The position numbers and the translations under genes are program-made. Under the pieces are notes generated by a model. The model was not told where the DNA came from. It saw only the letters and a list, made by a program, of their open reading frames with translations, and made no database searches. A stretch of DNA of 64,000 nt from JAGNDO01 sp963704975 (lineage in GTDB: Bacteria > Chloroflexota > Anaerolineae > Caldilineales > Caldilineaceae), in contig CAVPIK010000029.1 in the NCBI GenBank assembly GCA_963704975.1, forward strand, positions 124,001 to 188,000, given 5' to 3'. Positions 47,044-57,990 of this stretch are shown piece by piece. The first letter of the stretch is position 1. Every line of letters begins with the position of its first letter.

Positions 47044-47076
47044 GGTGTAATCGTCTGTTTTGTTGAGGAGAACAAC

Positions 47077-48328
47077 GTGCTGCGTACTTGGGGACGGTGG
47101 GTAATTGTGGGGGGGATCGGCTTGACCCTATTGGGGCTGGGGATCTTGAACGCGCCCAGGGCAGTGGCCCAGGCCCCCTTGACCGCCACCCCAAGCTCGA
47201 CCAATATCTTCCGCATTGCCAACGAGATCGTCCAGCCCAAGGTCGGCGATGCCGTCTCCGGCTGGGTGAGCATCCGGGGCACGGCGGTGATCGAGGCCTA
47301 TCGGCAATATCAAGTCCACATCTCCCCGGCGGGGATGGAGAATTGGAGTTGGCTGCACAGCAGCGCCAACGTGGTGCGGGACGGCCAGATCTATCTCCTC
47401 GACAGCACCGCCTTCCCGGATGGCTTTTACGATGTGCGGGTGCGGGCCATCCAGGATGGGGGCCAGTTCACCGAGGCCTATTTGCGGGGCATGGAGATCC
47501 GCAACGCCAATCCGCCCACCCCCACGCCCGAATACGACGAAGCCGGGGTGGAATTGCCCCCCACCCCGACCCCCACGGCCACCTTCACCCCCACCCCTGC
47601 GCCGGATGTGAGCTTGCGGGTGCCCGGCGGCCAGGGCTTTTACGAACCTCAGCCGGGGTCGGTCCTGCGGGGCTTTGTGCCCATCATCGCCACGGTCAAC
47701 GGCACGGATCGCAACTATTTCGAGCCGGTACGAGCTTTATCTTTCCCCCACGGGCGCGGAGGCGTGGACCTGGCTCTTCTCCGGCAGTGCCCAGCTCTGG
47801 CAGGATGCCATCTACATCTTCAACAGCTATCTGCTGCCCGACGGGGCCTATGATCTGCGGCTGCGGGTGGTCTATCGGGACAGCAATTTCAGCGAGTATC
47901 ATCTGCGCAATCTCTACGTGGCCAACGCCTCGGCCCCGCCGCCCCTCTCGGCCCAAAGCCAACCGGCCAACCCACAAACCGACCAACCTGATCTCACCCG
48001 CCCCACGGCGGACACCATCACCGCGCCCTTGGTCATCACGTCGCCTCGGCCCAATACCTTGGTCAGTGGGGTTGTGGATGTGCGGGGCACGGCCACGGAC
48101 CCCAACTTCTTGCGCTGGGAACTCTATTGGGGCCCCAACGGCATCAACCGCTGGACCCTCCTCACCCAGGGCGACCGGCAGATGGTGGAAAGTCTGCTGG
48201 CCCAACTGGATCTACGGGGCATCCCTTCCGGCGACTATGACCTGCGTCTGCGCGTCGTGCGCCAGGACGGCAACTACACCGACACCTTCGTGCGCAGTCT
48301 GTTTGTGCGGTGGCGGGGGGCGATTTAG
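47077..48328 (+). CDS. Secreted three-repeat Ig-like protein, frameshifted
   Basis: GTG start (MLRTWGRWVIVGGIG) with GAGGAG upstream; a signal peptide ends near PRAVAQAP. Three homologous units follow. Unit 1 contains GWVSIRGTAVIEAYRQYQVH and GQIYLLDSTAFPDGFYDVRV. Unit 2, after a break near 47745, contains RYELYLSPTGAEAWTWLFSG and DGAYDLRLRVVYRDSNF. Unit 3 contains VVDVRGTATDPNFLRWELYW and SGDYDLRLRVVRQDGNY. TPTP linkers separate units. No family name is assigned. It starts 33 bases after the second PBP and may be a cell-wall-associated partner. Confidence 0.72.
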
Positions 48329-48694
48329 CGAGGGGCGGAATCCCCAATCAACCACGAATCTCTCCCACCACGCCCTTTTGCACTTTGCCTTTTGCCTTTT
48401 GCCTTTAATGTTTCACCGTCAAACCGTCTGTCTTTGGTCTGACTTCTGTACAAGAATCGTAGACTTCCTCGCTCTCCTTAGTTTGGGGGACGCAGGGAGA
48501 GACGGTATACTTATGTGTCGGTGGATCGCCCTGCTTTTGCCTGCCGGATGGTTAGGTCTGGGTCATGCGGAAAAGGATGAGTCCACCATGCGGAAACGAA
48601 ATGCGCATAGGGATAGAAGAAAATCCCCAGTGTCCAGAGCGCTTTCGCAAGTCTATTTGCAAATCGGTTTGTCTATCTTTAGGAGAAAAAAACA
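48329..48694. other. Gap with heptamer repeat and promoter candidate
   Basis: TTTTGCACTTTGCCTTTTGC at 48377 is the heptamer repeat. TTGGGG (48483-48488) and TATACT (48506-48511), 17 bases apart, could drive the LysM gene. A 61-codon ORF at 48513 is too weakly supported to call. Confidence 0.45.
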
Positions 48695-49825
48695 ATGAAT
48701 AAAATCAAAATGACCCGCACGGCCACCGTGGCCCTGATCCTGGTCGTCATGCTGATCTCGGCTTCGGTCTTTGTCAGCGCCCAGACCAGCGTGTTGCGCT
48801 CCACCAGCGTCACCGGCGAATTGGCCGAGCAGTACGGCCAGAACTGGCTGGGGATCACCCCGGACCAACCCAACGCCAGCCTGAAGTTCACCCTGACCTT
48901 CTACCCCTCGGACAACAGCGAAGTGACGAACAACTTCGGCTTCTGGGTGATGGATGACAGCAATGTCAACGCCGTGGTGAAGAGCGCTGGACGCTTCGCC
49001 AACAACAACGTCGCCGCGGGCGAGCGCACGAACCGGGATCCCCAGGGCCAGTTGAGCGCCCAGGTCACCGCCAGCGGTCTCTCCGGCTACACCGTCGTGG
49101 TCTATAACGACAGCACCATCCCGGTGGAATACACCCTGACCCTGGAAAACGGCATGATCGTGGATGACGCCGGCCAGGTCAAGGATGCCTCCGGCATGGG
49201 CACGTCCATGATGGCTGACGCCGCCACGCCACCGAGACGGTCACGGGCACGGTCGCCGCCACCACGACCACCGCCGTTACCACCGTCACCGACGTTGACA
49301 TGGATGCCGCCAAGGCCGCCGCCACCACCTACACCGTGGTCTCCGGCGACACCCTGGGCAGCATCGCCACCGCCACCTATGGCAATGTCACCTACTACAC
49401 AGGGCATCTGCTCCTTCAACGAGCTGACCAACTGCAACCTCTTGGAAGTCGGCCAGGAACTGCTCCTGCCCGAGGTCGCCGTGCTGGATGGCCTGGCCGG
49501 TGTCACCGCCACCCCCGCTGTGGCCGCCACCCCCGCCGTGACCGCCACGGACACGACCACCGAGACCGTGGTCGCCGAGACGGAAGTGGTTGCCGAGACC
49601 GAAGTGGTCGCTGAAACCCCCGCCGCCACCACCCTGACCCCCGGCGAAGGCGTCACCTACACCGTGGTTTCCGGGGACACCCTGGCCACCATCGCCCTGG
49701 CCGCCTACGGGGATCTGAACCTCTACACCGACCTGTGCACCTTCAACACCATCGCCAACTGTGACGTGATTGAAATCGGCGACGTGATCAACCTGCCCGC
49801 CCTGGATGTCCTGACGGCCAAGTAG
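48695..49825 (+). CDS. LysM-domain secreted protein with a spurious out-of-frame middle
   Basis: Signal peptide (TATVALILVVMLISASVFVS), then a beta-rich region (NASLKFTLTFYPSDNSEVT, LSGYTVVVYNDSTIPVEYTL). From about 49225 to about 49402 the annotated frame reads a Pro/Arg-rich stretch (RSRARSPPPRPPPL) that is not real. In another frame this segment encodes a LysM domain (TTYTVVSGDTLGSIATATYG). The original frame resumes at ICSFNELTNCNLLEVGQELL, and a second LysM domain closes the protein (VTYTVVSGDTLATIALAAYG). The two indels cancel out, so the frame stays open. LysM domains bind N-acetylglucosamine in peptidoglycan. Confidence 0.8.
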   Translation: MNKIKMTRTATVALILVVMLISASVFVSAQTSVLRSTSVTGELAEQYGQNWLGITPDQPNASLKFTLTFYPSDNSEVTNNFGFWVMDDSNVNAVVKSAGRFANNNVAAGERTNRDPQGQLSAQVTASGLSGYTVVVYNDSTIPVEYTLTLENGMIVDDAGQVKDASGMGTSMMADAATPPRRSRARSPPPRPPPLPPSPTLTWMPPRPPPPPTPWSPATPWAASPPPPMAMSPTTQGICSFNELTNCNLLEVGQELLLPEVAVLDGLAGVTATPAVAATPAVTATDTTTETVVAETEVVAETEVVAETPAATTLTPGEGVTYTVVSGDTLATIALAAYGDLNLYTDLCTFNTIANCDVIEIGDVINLPALDVLTAK

Positions 49826-49835
49826 GACACCCCCT

Positions 49836-49872
49836 CCCAGCCTCCCCCAGTTTAGGGGAGGAGATGGGCAAA
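49836..49872. repeat. CTCCC/GGGAG repeat at LysM gene end
   Basis: CCCCCTCCCAGCCTCCCCC with AGGGGAGGAG, a short relative of family A. Confidence 0.55.
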
Positions 49873-49979
49873 AAATAGAACGCGGATGACGCGGATTTGA
49901 CGGATAAAAACGGATTTTTCTTTTGAAACAAAGAAAAATCCGCGAAAATCTGCCCAATCCGCGTCATCCGCGTTCTATT
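49873..49979. repeat. CGGAT-type fold-back repeat (family C, copy 2)
   Basis: AATAGAACGCGGATGACGCG mirrored by CGCGTCATCCGCGTTCTATT. The central loop has AAAAATCCGCG. Confidence 0.9.
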
Positions 49980-50036
49980 CCCAAATCCCTTCTTTTCTGT
50001 TTGATTCCTTCGCACATTTGTGCTAAACTTGTGCGC

Positions 50037-52587
50037 ATGGACGAGCCTATTTTTCTTGACCCCCCACCCCCATCCCAGCCCCGACCCAGCGATGGGCCGG
50101 ATCCCCTGGAATCCGTCGATCTGGCCCACCTCTTCGGGCCGGACGGTCCCCTGGCCGCCACCTTGCCCGGCTATGAGTTGCGGGGCAGCCAGCTTCAAAT
50201 GGCCGAAGCGGTCAAGCAGGCGCTGCTGGATGACACCATCGCCCTGATCGAGGCCCCCACGGGCACGGGCAAATCCATCGCCTATCTGCTCCCGGCCATC
50301 CTCAGCGGGCGCACGGTGGTGGTGGCCACGGCCAACAAATCCCTGCAAAGCCAACTCTATACCAAGGACATCCCCTTTTTGCGCAAGGTGCTCAATCAGG
50401 ATATTCAGGCTGTGCTGATCAAGGGGCGCAGCAACTATCTCTGCACCCACAAATGGGCGCAAGAGGCCAACGAGCAGCAACTTCTGGGCTTTGTGGACCA
50501 AAACACCCAGCAGATTCGCTTCATCAAAAGCTGGCTGGACGAGACCGAGACCGGCGATGTGGACGACCTGCCCTTCGTCCTGGCCCCGGACCTGCGGGGG
50601 CGGGTGGTCAGCTTCCCCGACGACTGTCTGCACAGGGATTGTGTCTATTTGGCAGGACGACTGCTGGATCGAGCAGATGCGGGATCGGGCCGCCGAGGCC
50701 CAGGTGTTGATCACCAACCACCATCTGCTCCTCAACGCCCTGGAATTGGGCCGGGGTGGGGAGCGCATCCTGCCCCCCGCCGCCATCTATGTGGTGGACG
50801 AGGCCCACCAGCTTGAGGAGACCGCCACCGCCGTCTTCGAGACCACGGTCACGGATTTCACCGTGGAGCAGCTGCTGGCCCGGGCCATCTTCAAGGAATA
50901 TGCGGACGAGGTGGAGCTGGACGAACTGCGCTTCCAAAACACGGTGGCTTTTCAGGAAGTGGCCTATCAGAGCCGGGAAAATTCGTACCGCATCAAGGGC
51001 GCGCTGGAAGAGATGAAGCGGCTGGGCCACGATCTGGAGAAGCTCAAAGAGACGCTGAAAGCATTGGACCCGTTCAAACAATACGCCAAAGAGACCCTTG
51101 GCGGACCGAAAGACAAGGCCATCCCGCCGGAAATTGCGGCCAAGCGTGGCCAGTTCGAGAAGGGGCTGGAAGCCCTGGCCTCTATCGCCAACAAATTGCT
51201 GACCGTGGCCTCGGACAAGCGGGACGACGCCTATGTGCGCTTCGCCACCCGGATCTTCAACCGGCGCAAGGTCACCCTGGAGGTCCACGCCGCCCCCATT
51301 GCCCCGGCGGCCCTGCTGCGGGACTATCCTCTTCGATCCCGACCCGGACGCTTTGCCCGAAGGGGGGCGGCGCACGGTGATCTGCACCAGCGCCACCCTC
51401 TCGACAAACGGCCGCTTCGAACATTTCAAAAACCGCTGCGGCGTCGTCGTCGAAAGCCCAAAGGAGGCCAAGACGCCCGCCCAAGGCCCCCATCGAGCTG
51501 ATCGTGCCTTCGGTCTTCGACTATCCCACCCAGGCCCTGCTCTATCAACCCGCCCTGCCCGCCTACGATTGGAAAAACAAAGACGCCTTTTACGGGGCCG
51601 CCTCCGCCGAGATCCGCCGCCTGTTGGAGGTGAGCCGGGGCCGCGCCCTCTGCCTCTTCACCAGTTGGGGCGGTCTGCAAGCGGTCAACGAGCACCTGGC
51701 CGACCCGGACACGGGCATCGTCTGGCCCCTGCGCGCCCAGGGCGACGCCCCCCGAGACGCCCTCCTGCGCTGGTTCCGGGAGACGCCCCACAGCGTGCTT
51801 TTGGCCACCAAATCCTTTTGGGAAGGCGTGGACATCCCCGGCGACGACCTGAGTTTGGTGATTTTGGACAAAATGCCCTTCCCCACGCCCAGCGATCCCC
51901 TGCACGCCGCCCGCATGGAGACCATTGACGCCAAGGCGGAACGGGCCAGCTTTGGCGAATACATGCTCCCCCTGATGACCTTGGCCCTCAAACAGGGCTT
52001 TGGCCGCCTGATCCGGCGCACCAGTGACCGGGGCGTGGTGGCGATTTTGGACGAGCGATTGAGCAGCAAAGGCTATGGCCGCCAAGCCCGCACGGATCTG
52101 CCCCCGGCCCGTTTCAGCCGGGAGATCGGCGAGATCCACCGCTTCTTCCGGGCCGCGCTGGACAGCCAGGCCGATTTTGCGCTCAATGTCAGCACCACCG
52201 AGGGCGATCAGCCCCAGTGGCGGTGGGAGTTGGTGCGCTTGCAGGATGGTCGGGCGGATGGCAAGACGGGGCGAGTCGAAGCGGGAGAAGCGGGGGCGGA
52301 TCTGGAAATTGTGGGCGAGCTGACCGGGATCTTCGAGGGGTTGCGGGATCTGCGCCGACGCATCGAGCAGGCCGGACGCGCCCCGGAGCAGTTCGGCGTG
52401 GAGGTGCGGTGCAGCCAACGTCACCCTGGACGCCCTGGCCCAGCCCGAAAGCGGCGACGAACTCATGTCCGCCGTGGTGGCCGAGAGCGTGCGCTGGCGC
52501 AATATCCAGATGATCGGCCTGATCCCCGGCGAACTGAGCGCGGCGGAGAGCACCGCCTTCGAGCCGGATCTGGCGTTGGAGGAGTAG
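50037..52587 (+). CDS. DinG/Rad3-like ATP-dependent helicase, frameshifted
   Basis: Superfamily 2 helicase with Walker A IEAPTGTGKSIAYLLPAIL, VVVATANKSLQSQLYTKDIP, DEAH box YVVDEAHQLEETATAVF, and late WEGVDIPGDDLSLVILDKMP plus QGFGRLIRRTSDRGVVAILD. Cysteines in SNYLCTHKW, DDCLHRDC and QDDCW (around the break near 50650) fit the iron-sulfur cluster of DinG/XPD helicases. Further breaks near 51330, 51480 and 52410. A C-terminal domain ends AESTAFEPDLALEE. DinG unwinds DNA 5'->3', including R-loops. Confidence 0.83.
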
Positions 52588-52592
52588 GGGCG

Positions 52593-53089
52593 ATGGACTT
52601 CACTTTCCGCCCCTTCACCGACGCTGACGCCCGCACCATGCTCAGTTGGCGCTATCCGCCGCCCCTGGACCTCTACAACATCAACCCCACGCCCGACAAC
52701 CCTGGACGGGGATGTGGCCTATCTGCTCGACCCCGCCTTCCACTACCACGCCGCCCTGGACGCCACCGGACAGCATGATGGGCTTTTGCAGCTTTGGCGA
52801 AGATGCCCAAGTCCCCGGCGGCGACTACAGCCGCCCGGCCCTGGACATCGGCCTCAGCTTGGATCCCTCCCTGATCGGCCAAGGATTGGGCGACGGCTTC
52901 CTGGCCGCCATCCTCGAATTGAGCCGGGACCTCTTTCACCCCACCCGCTTCCGGGCCACAGTCGTGGACTTCAACCCCCGCTCCCGCCGCCTCTTCGAAA
53001 AGGCCGGCTTCCGCCAAACCCAAACCTTCCACCCGCCGGACCGCCCGCAATTGACTTTTATTGTGCTGGAGCGGGACGAGAAAAAATAG
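52593..53089 (+). CDS. GNAT-family acetyltransferase, frameshifted
   Basis: Starts MDFTFRPFTDADARTMLSWR. After a break near 52705 the protein continues VAYLLDPAFHYHAALDATGQ, and after one near 52775 GFCSFGEDAQVPGGDY, then SLIGQGLGDGFLAAILE (the acetyl-CoA loop QxxGxG/A) and RRLFEKAGFRQTQTFHPP. This is the usual GNAT order. The stop codon is provided by the adjacent fold-back repeat. It starts 5 bases after the helicase stop. Confidence 0.78.
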
Positions 53090-53218
53090 AACACGGATTA
53101 AACGGATTTGACGGATAAAAACGGATTTTTTCTGATCAAAAAAGAAATCCGTTTTTATCCGTTCGATCCGTCCAAGGCAAAAAAGGTTTGTTCGATAAAA
53201 ATCCGTGTTCTATTTTTT
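53081..53218. repeat. CGGAT-type fold-back repeat (family C, copy 3)
   Basis: AAATAGAACACGGATTAAAC mirrored by ATCCGTGTTCTATTT. It contains the GNAT stop codon (53087-53089). Confidence 0.9.
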
Positions 53219-53224
53219 CTCGCT

Positions 53225-54868
53225 CTATTCCCGCAGATCTTTGCGCAGGATCTTGCCGATCATGGACTTGGGCAGTTCGGATCGGAACTCTACTTGGGAC
53301 GGCACTTTGTAGCGGGTCAGGTGCTCCTTGAAGTAGGCGATCAGCTCGGCCTCGCTCAGACTTTCCCCAGCTTTCAGCACGGCGAAGACTTTGATGCGCT
53401 CCCCGGCGTATTCGTCCACCACGCCCACGGCCACGCCTTCCTGGATCTTGGGATGCTGGTAGAGCACCTCTTCGATCTCCCGGGGGAAGACGTTGAAGCC
53501 GCCCACGATGATCAGATCCTTCTTGCGGTCGGTGATGTAGAAATAGCCGTCCTCGTCCATGTGGCCGATGTCCCCGGTGTGCAGCCAGCCGTCGATCAGG
53601 GTTTCGGCGGTGGCTTCCGGTCGGTTGAGATAGCCCAGCATCAGGGTGGGGCTTTGCAGGACGATCTGGCCCGTTTCGCCGGGGGGCAGGTCGTGGCCGT
53701 CCTCCAGATCGACGATTTTGGCGATCACATCCGAGAAGGGAATGCCGATGCTGCCGATCTTGTGCATGCCCTGGTAGGGGTTGGCCATGATGGCGGTGAC
53801 GGACTCGGTGAGGCCGTAGCCCTCGATCATGCGCCCGCCGGTCTTGCCCTCGAACTCGTCTTTGATGCCCTTGGTGAGGGGCGCGGCCCCCACAAAGATG
53901 CCCCGCAGGCTGGAGAGATCGTACTTTTCCACGCCGGGCAGGTTGCTGAAGGCGACGAACATGGTGGGCACGCCGGTGAAGAAGGTGGGCCGGTGTTTCT
54001 GGATCAGCTTGAGCACATCCTTGGCCCCGAAGCGGGGGACCAGCACGATCTCGCCGCCGCCCAGGAGCGCGCCGTTCATGTTGACGCTCATGCCGTAGCC
54101 GTGGAAGAGGGGGAGGACCGAGAGCAGCCGGTCCGCTGCGCTGAGTTGGCCCCAGGTGCGGATCTGGTGGGCGTTGGCCACGCAGGCGAAGTGGCTGAGC
54201 ATGATGCCCTTGGCCACCCCGGTCGTGCCGCCGCTGTAGAGGAGCACGGCCAGGTCGTCCGGGTCCACGGAAGCCGGCTGGAAGGCTGACGGGGCGTCCT
54301 TGCCAGCTAGATCCATAAACCGAAGCGCCCCAGTGAGCCCAGCCTCTGCCCCAGCCCGCATCTGACTTCTTTCTCGAAAAAACATGACCAAACCGATGGG
54401 AAAGGGCATGAAATCGGCCAGGGGGCTGACGATCACCCGCTTGAGGCCGCTGGTTTTTTGCAGGGCGGCCACGGTTTCCAAGAAGAGGGGGATGGCGATC
54501 AGGGTCTCCATGCCCGAATCCTGGACCAGGAGGGCCAGCTCTTTGGGGTTGGCCAGGGGGTTGAGGCTGACCACCGTGGCCCCGGTTTTGAGGACGGCGT
54601 AGTAGCTGACGATGAATTGGGGCGAGTTGGGCATGAGCAGCCCCACCCGATCGCCCTTGCCGATGCCCAGCCCCATGAGGCTGGCGGCCAGGTTGTCGCT
54701 GAGGGCTTTCATGCGCCCATAGGATTGGGTCTTGCCGAAGAAGGTGGCGCAGGGGGCGGACGGGTTGGCCGCGGCGCTGTCGTCCAGCAGCCGGTAGAGG
54801 GGGATGCGGGGATAGTCCAGGTGGGCGGGCACACCGGCGTCATAGTGTTTGAGCCAGGGATGGTCCAT
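53225..54868 (-). CDS. AMP-binding long-chain acyl-CoA ligase
   Basis: A 547-residue ANL enzyme with P-loop LLYSGGTTGVAKGIMLSHF, FPREIEEVLYQHPKIQEGV, GYGLTESVTAIMANP and the adenylate motif TGDIGHMDEDGYFYITDRKK, then RSELPKSMIGKILRKDL with the catalytic Lys. It activates a fatty acid to acyl-CoA through an acyl-AMP. ATG 54868 follows AAGGAG; an upstream extension in frame lacks support. Confidence 0.9.
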   Translation of the reverse strand: MDHPWLKHYDAGVPAHLDYPRIPLYRLLDDSAAANPSAPCATFFGKTQSYGRMKALSDNLAASLMGLGIGKGDRVGLLMPNSPQFIVSYYAVLKTGATVVSLNPLANPKELALLVQDSGMETLIAIPLFLETVAALQKTSGLKRVIVSPLADFMPFPIGLVMFFRERSQMRAGAEAGLTGALRFMDLAGKDAPSAFQPASVDPDDLAVLLYSGGTTGVAKGIMLSHFACVANAHQIRTWGQLSAADRLLSVLPLFHGYGMSVNMNGALLGGGEIVLVPRFGAKDVLKLIQKHRPTFFTGVPTMFVAFSNLPGVEKYDLSSLRGIFVGAAPLTKGIKDEFEGKTGGRMIEGYGLTESVTAIMANPYQGMHKIGSIGIPFSDVIAKIVDLEDGHDLPPGETGQIVLQSPTLMLGYLNRPEATAETLIDGWLHTGDIGHMDEDGYFYITDRKKDLIIVGGFNVFPREIEEVLYQHPKIQEGVAVGVVDEYAGERIKVFAVLKAGESLSEAELIAYFKEHLTRYKVPSQVEFRSELPKSMIGKILRKDLRE

Positions 54869-55061
54869 GATGCGTCTCCTTGGGTGGGAAAGATTCGATG
54901 GGGTTGGCTGGGCTGGATGGCTGCCTCTATTGAATCTCAAAAGAGCCGAAAATTCAAGTGGCAATCGGTTCCACTTTTTTGCCACTTGAAGAATCCCCCA
55001 ATCTGGCCCATAATAGAATCAACCAATCAACCGTTCAACAAGCCCACCCAGGACACCACCC

Positions 55062-56467
55062 ATGAAACTCACTTTCCACGGAGCCGCCCGAGAAGTCACC
55101 GGGTCCATGCACTTGATCGAGGTCAACGACCAGAAGGTGCTGCTGGAGTGCGGTTTTTATCAAGGCCACCGAGCCGACACCTACGAACGCAACTTGAATT
55201 TCCCCTTCAAGCCCGCAGAGATCGACGCCGTCGTCCTCAGCCATGCCCACATCGACCATTCGGGCAACCTGCCCAATCTGGTCAAGCAGGGCTTTACGGG
55301 CAACATCTGGTGTACGGCGGCCACCCGCAACCTGTGTACCTATATGCTCATGGACAGCGGCTACATCCAAGAGCAGGACGCCCTTTACCTCAACAAAAAG
55401 AAGAAGCGCAAGGGCGAGCCTCTGGTTGACCCCATCTACACCAAGGAGGATGCCCAAAAGTCCTTGGAATACTTCGTCAGCGTGGGCTATCATCGGCCGA
55501 TTTTGGTGGCGGACGGGGTGAAGGCCACCTTTTACACCGCCGGGCACATTTTGGGATCGGCCTTTGTGGTGCTGGACATCAACGAGCACGCCACGGGCAA
55601 GCAGTTCCGGCTGGTCTTCAGCGGGGACGTGGGCCGGGACGCCATCGCCATCCTGCCCCCGCCGGAGACCGTGGACAGCGCCGACATCCTGATCATGGAG
55701 AGCACCTACGGCAACCGGCTGCACGGCACCATCACCCAGGCCCGCCAGCGGCTGGAAGAGGTGGTGAGCCAGACCGCCAAACGCCGGGGCAAGGTGATCA
55801 TCCCCTCCTTTGCCGTGGGCCGCACCCAGGAGTTGGTCTATACCCTCAACCAGCTGGCCGCGGTCGGGGACATCCCGGAACTGTCCATTTTTGTGGACAG
55901 CCCCCTGGCCGTCAACGCCACGGATGTCTTCCGCCTTCACCCGGAAGAGTGGGACGCCGATGTGCAGGATTTCCTAAACGAGGAGAAGCGCCGCAACCCC
56001 TTCGACGCCCCCAATGTGGAATATGTGCGGGATGTGCGGCGCAGCAAACAGCTCAACTTTCTGCACGATCCCGCGGTGATCATCAGCGCCAGCGGCATGG
56101 CCGAGAGCGGGCGCATCCTGCATCACCTCAAGAACAACATCGGCAGCCCGCGAACACCATCCTGATCGTCAGCTTCCAGGCGGAGCATACCCTGGGTCGG
56201 CGCATCAGAGATGGCGAAAGCCCCGTGCGCATCTTCGGCGAGATGATGAAGGTCAAGGCCCAGGTCGAGACCATCGACGGCTACAGCGCCCACGCCGACC
56301 AAGGGGAATTGCTGGACTGGGCGGGCCATTTTGACCGTACCCGGCTGCAAAAGCTCTTCCTGGTCCACGGTGAGTTGGACGCCGCCACCACCCTAAAAGG
56401 GAAACTGGGCGAGATTGGTTTTGCCGACGTTCGGATTCCAGAGCGGGGAAATAGCTTTGAGTTCTAA
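55062..56467 (+). CDS. Beta-CASP MBL-fold ribonuclease, frameshifted
   Basis: Starts MKLTFHGAAREVTGSMHLIE. Metallo-beta-lactamase motifs VVLSHAHIDHSGNLP, FYTAGHILGSAFVVLDI, VFSGDVGRDAIAIL and MESTYGNRLHG are followed by the beta-CASP insert. After a break near 56147 come QAEHTLGRRIRDGESPVRI, YSAHADQGELLDWAGHF and LVHGELDAATTLKGKL. Architecture matches the CPSF73-like YSH1/RNase J-type RNA endonuclease group of bacteria and archaea. It probably cuts RNA. Confidence 0.85.
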
Positions 56468-56814
56468 TTGAACGTAACGACTAACCCCACCCCAGCCCTC
56501 CCCAGGTTTCGATATGGCCATCAGGCCTACTCAACCCAAGGATTGGGGAGGGGGCAGTGGTTGGGCGAGCGGATGTTCATTCGTCGATGGCATTCCGTCT
56601 ACGCTACCACTGTCCCTCCCCCAACCTGGGGGAGGTTAGGAGGGGGTGGTTTTGCACCAAATAACCAGCAACTTTTTCCCATCCGCGATCGTCATCATAC
56701 ATACGCATCGCACCCCAACCATTTCACGCCGCCGCGCACCATCGTTCCCGCACACAATCAAGGTTTTTAGTCCAGTTTGGCGCAACCATTTTTCATCCCA
56801 AGGAGAAACTCCCC
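56468..56814. repeat. Gap with C/G-block and GGTTTCGATA repeat pieces
   Basis: CCCTCCCCAGGTTTCGATAT, CCTACTCAACCCAAGG and TCCCTCCCCCAACCTGGGGG (56615-56635) resemble pieces of families A and B. An AAGGAG ribosome-binding site precedes the next gene. No ORF is called here. Confidence 0.6.
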
Positions 56815-57884
56815 ATGTCGATCCGATCTGTCTCACCGTTGAAACGTTCTCTCTCTCTCGTTCTGTTGATCGCCCTGCTTTTGACCCTGATCCCCAGCGC
56901 GGCTTTGGCCGCGCCCGCCCCGGCCCCGGCAGCCGCACCTGTTGCCAGCGGCTACGACACCCACACCGTCACCTATGGCGACACCCTAAGCGGCATAGCC
57001 GTGCACCACGGCACCACCACCCAGGCGTTGATGGCCGCCAACGGCCTCAGCAACCCCAACCACATCTATGTGGGCCAGGTGCTGCGCATCCCCGGCGGTG
57101 GCTCCAGCGGCGGATGGAGCGGCGGCTATGGCTGTAGCGCCTACTACACCGTCAAGCCCGGTGATGGCCTCTACCGCATCGCCGGCTGGTATGGCTCGGA
57201 CGCCTACGCCATTGCCCAGGCCAACAACCTGCTCAACCTCAACGCCATCTATGCCGGGCAGGTCCTGTGCATTCCTGGCGGCGGTGCGCCCCAGGGCCCG
57301 CCCCCTGCCAATACCAGTTGGTACACCGTCCAGCCGGGGGACAACCTCTTCCGCATCGCCCAGCGTTTCGGCACCACGATCAACGCCCTGATGGCCCTCA
57401 ACGGCATCAGCAACCCCAACCGCATCGTTGTGGGCCAAGTGCTGCGGGTTTCAGGATCCAGTGGCCCCGGACCGGGGACTGGCCCCAAGCCTACGCCTAC
57501 ACCTCAACCCCTGGCGCGTGGACCGGCCTGTACTACCCCAACAAGGATCTCAGCGGAACGCCCGCCCTGGTGCGCCAGGATGCGGACATCAAGTTCAACT
57601 GGGGCGAGGGCAGCCCGGCTTCCGGCCTCCCCGTGGACAACTTCAGCGTCCTGTGGACCCGCAGCTTCACCTATGCCGGGGGCAACTACCGCTTCTTCGC
57701 CACGGCGGATGACGGCGTGCGCGTCTACGTGGACAACGTCCTGGTCATCAACGCCTGGCGGGAGCAACCGGCCACCAGCTACTTCGGCGATGTCTACCTC
57801 AGCCCCGGATCCCACACCATCCGCGTCGACTACTTCGAAGCCACCCAGGTGGCGTCCATCTATGTCTATTGGGCGAAACAATAG
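56815..57884 (+). CDS. Secreted protein with three LysM domains and PA14, frameshifted
   Basis: Signal peptide (LSLVLLIALLLTLIPSAALA), then LysM 1 (HTVTYGDTLSGIAVHHGTTT), LysM 2 (YYTVKPGDGLYRIAGWYGSD) and LysM 3 (WYTVQPGDNLFRIAQRFGTT). After a break near 57490 comes a PA14-like beta domain: LYYPNKDLSGTPALVRQDAD, VLWTRSFTYAGGNYRFFATA and ATQVASIYVYWAKQ. PA14 binds carbohydrate. It is a wall-attached carbohydrate-binding protein. Confidence 0.83.
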
Positions 57885-57904
57885 GTTGATTGGTTGACTG
57901 GTAA

Positions 57905-57943
57905 AAAAAGAGCGAGATCCCTGGTTGGGATCTCGCTCTTTTT
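57905..57943. terminator. Bidirectional intrinsic terminator
   Basis: AAAAAGAGCGAGATCCC and its exact complement flank the loop TGGTT, with A/T runs on both sides. It separates the convergent LysM/PA14 gene and the regulator. Confidence 0.9.
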
Positions 57944-57990
57944 GGTTGAAATTGGGCGTTAATTCGGTTTGGACAAAGAGGGGGCCAGAC

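Noticed and set aside
48513..48698. 61-codon ORF before the LysM gene
   Set aside because: The start MCRWIALLLPAGWLGL looks like a signal peptide, but no convincing ribosome-binding site, family or conservation can be shown, and the end overlaps the next gene's ribosome-binding site.
52646..53089. GNAT gene as a complete 147-codon ORF starting at 52646
   Set aside because: The first 40 residues of that frame are not GNAT-like; the real start MDFTFRPF at 52593 and the missing middle lie in other frames.
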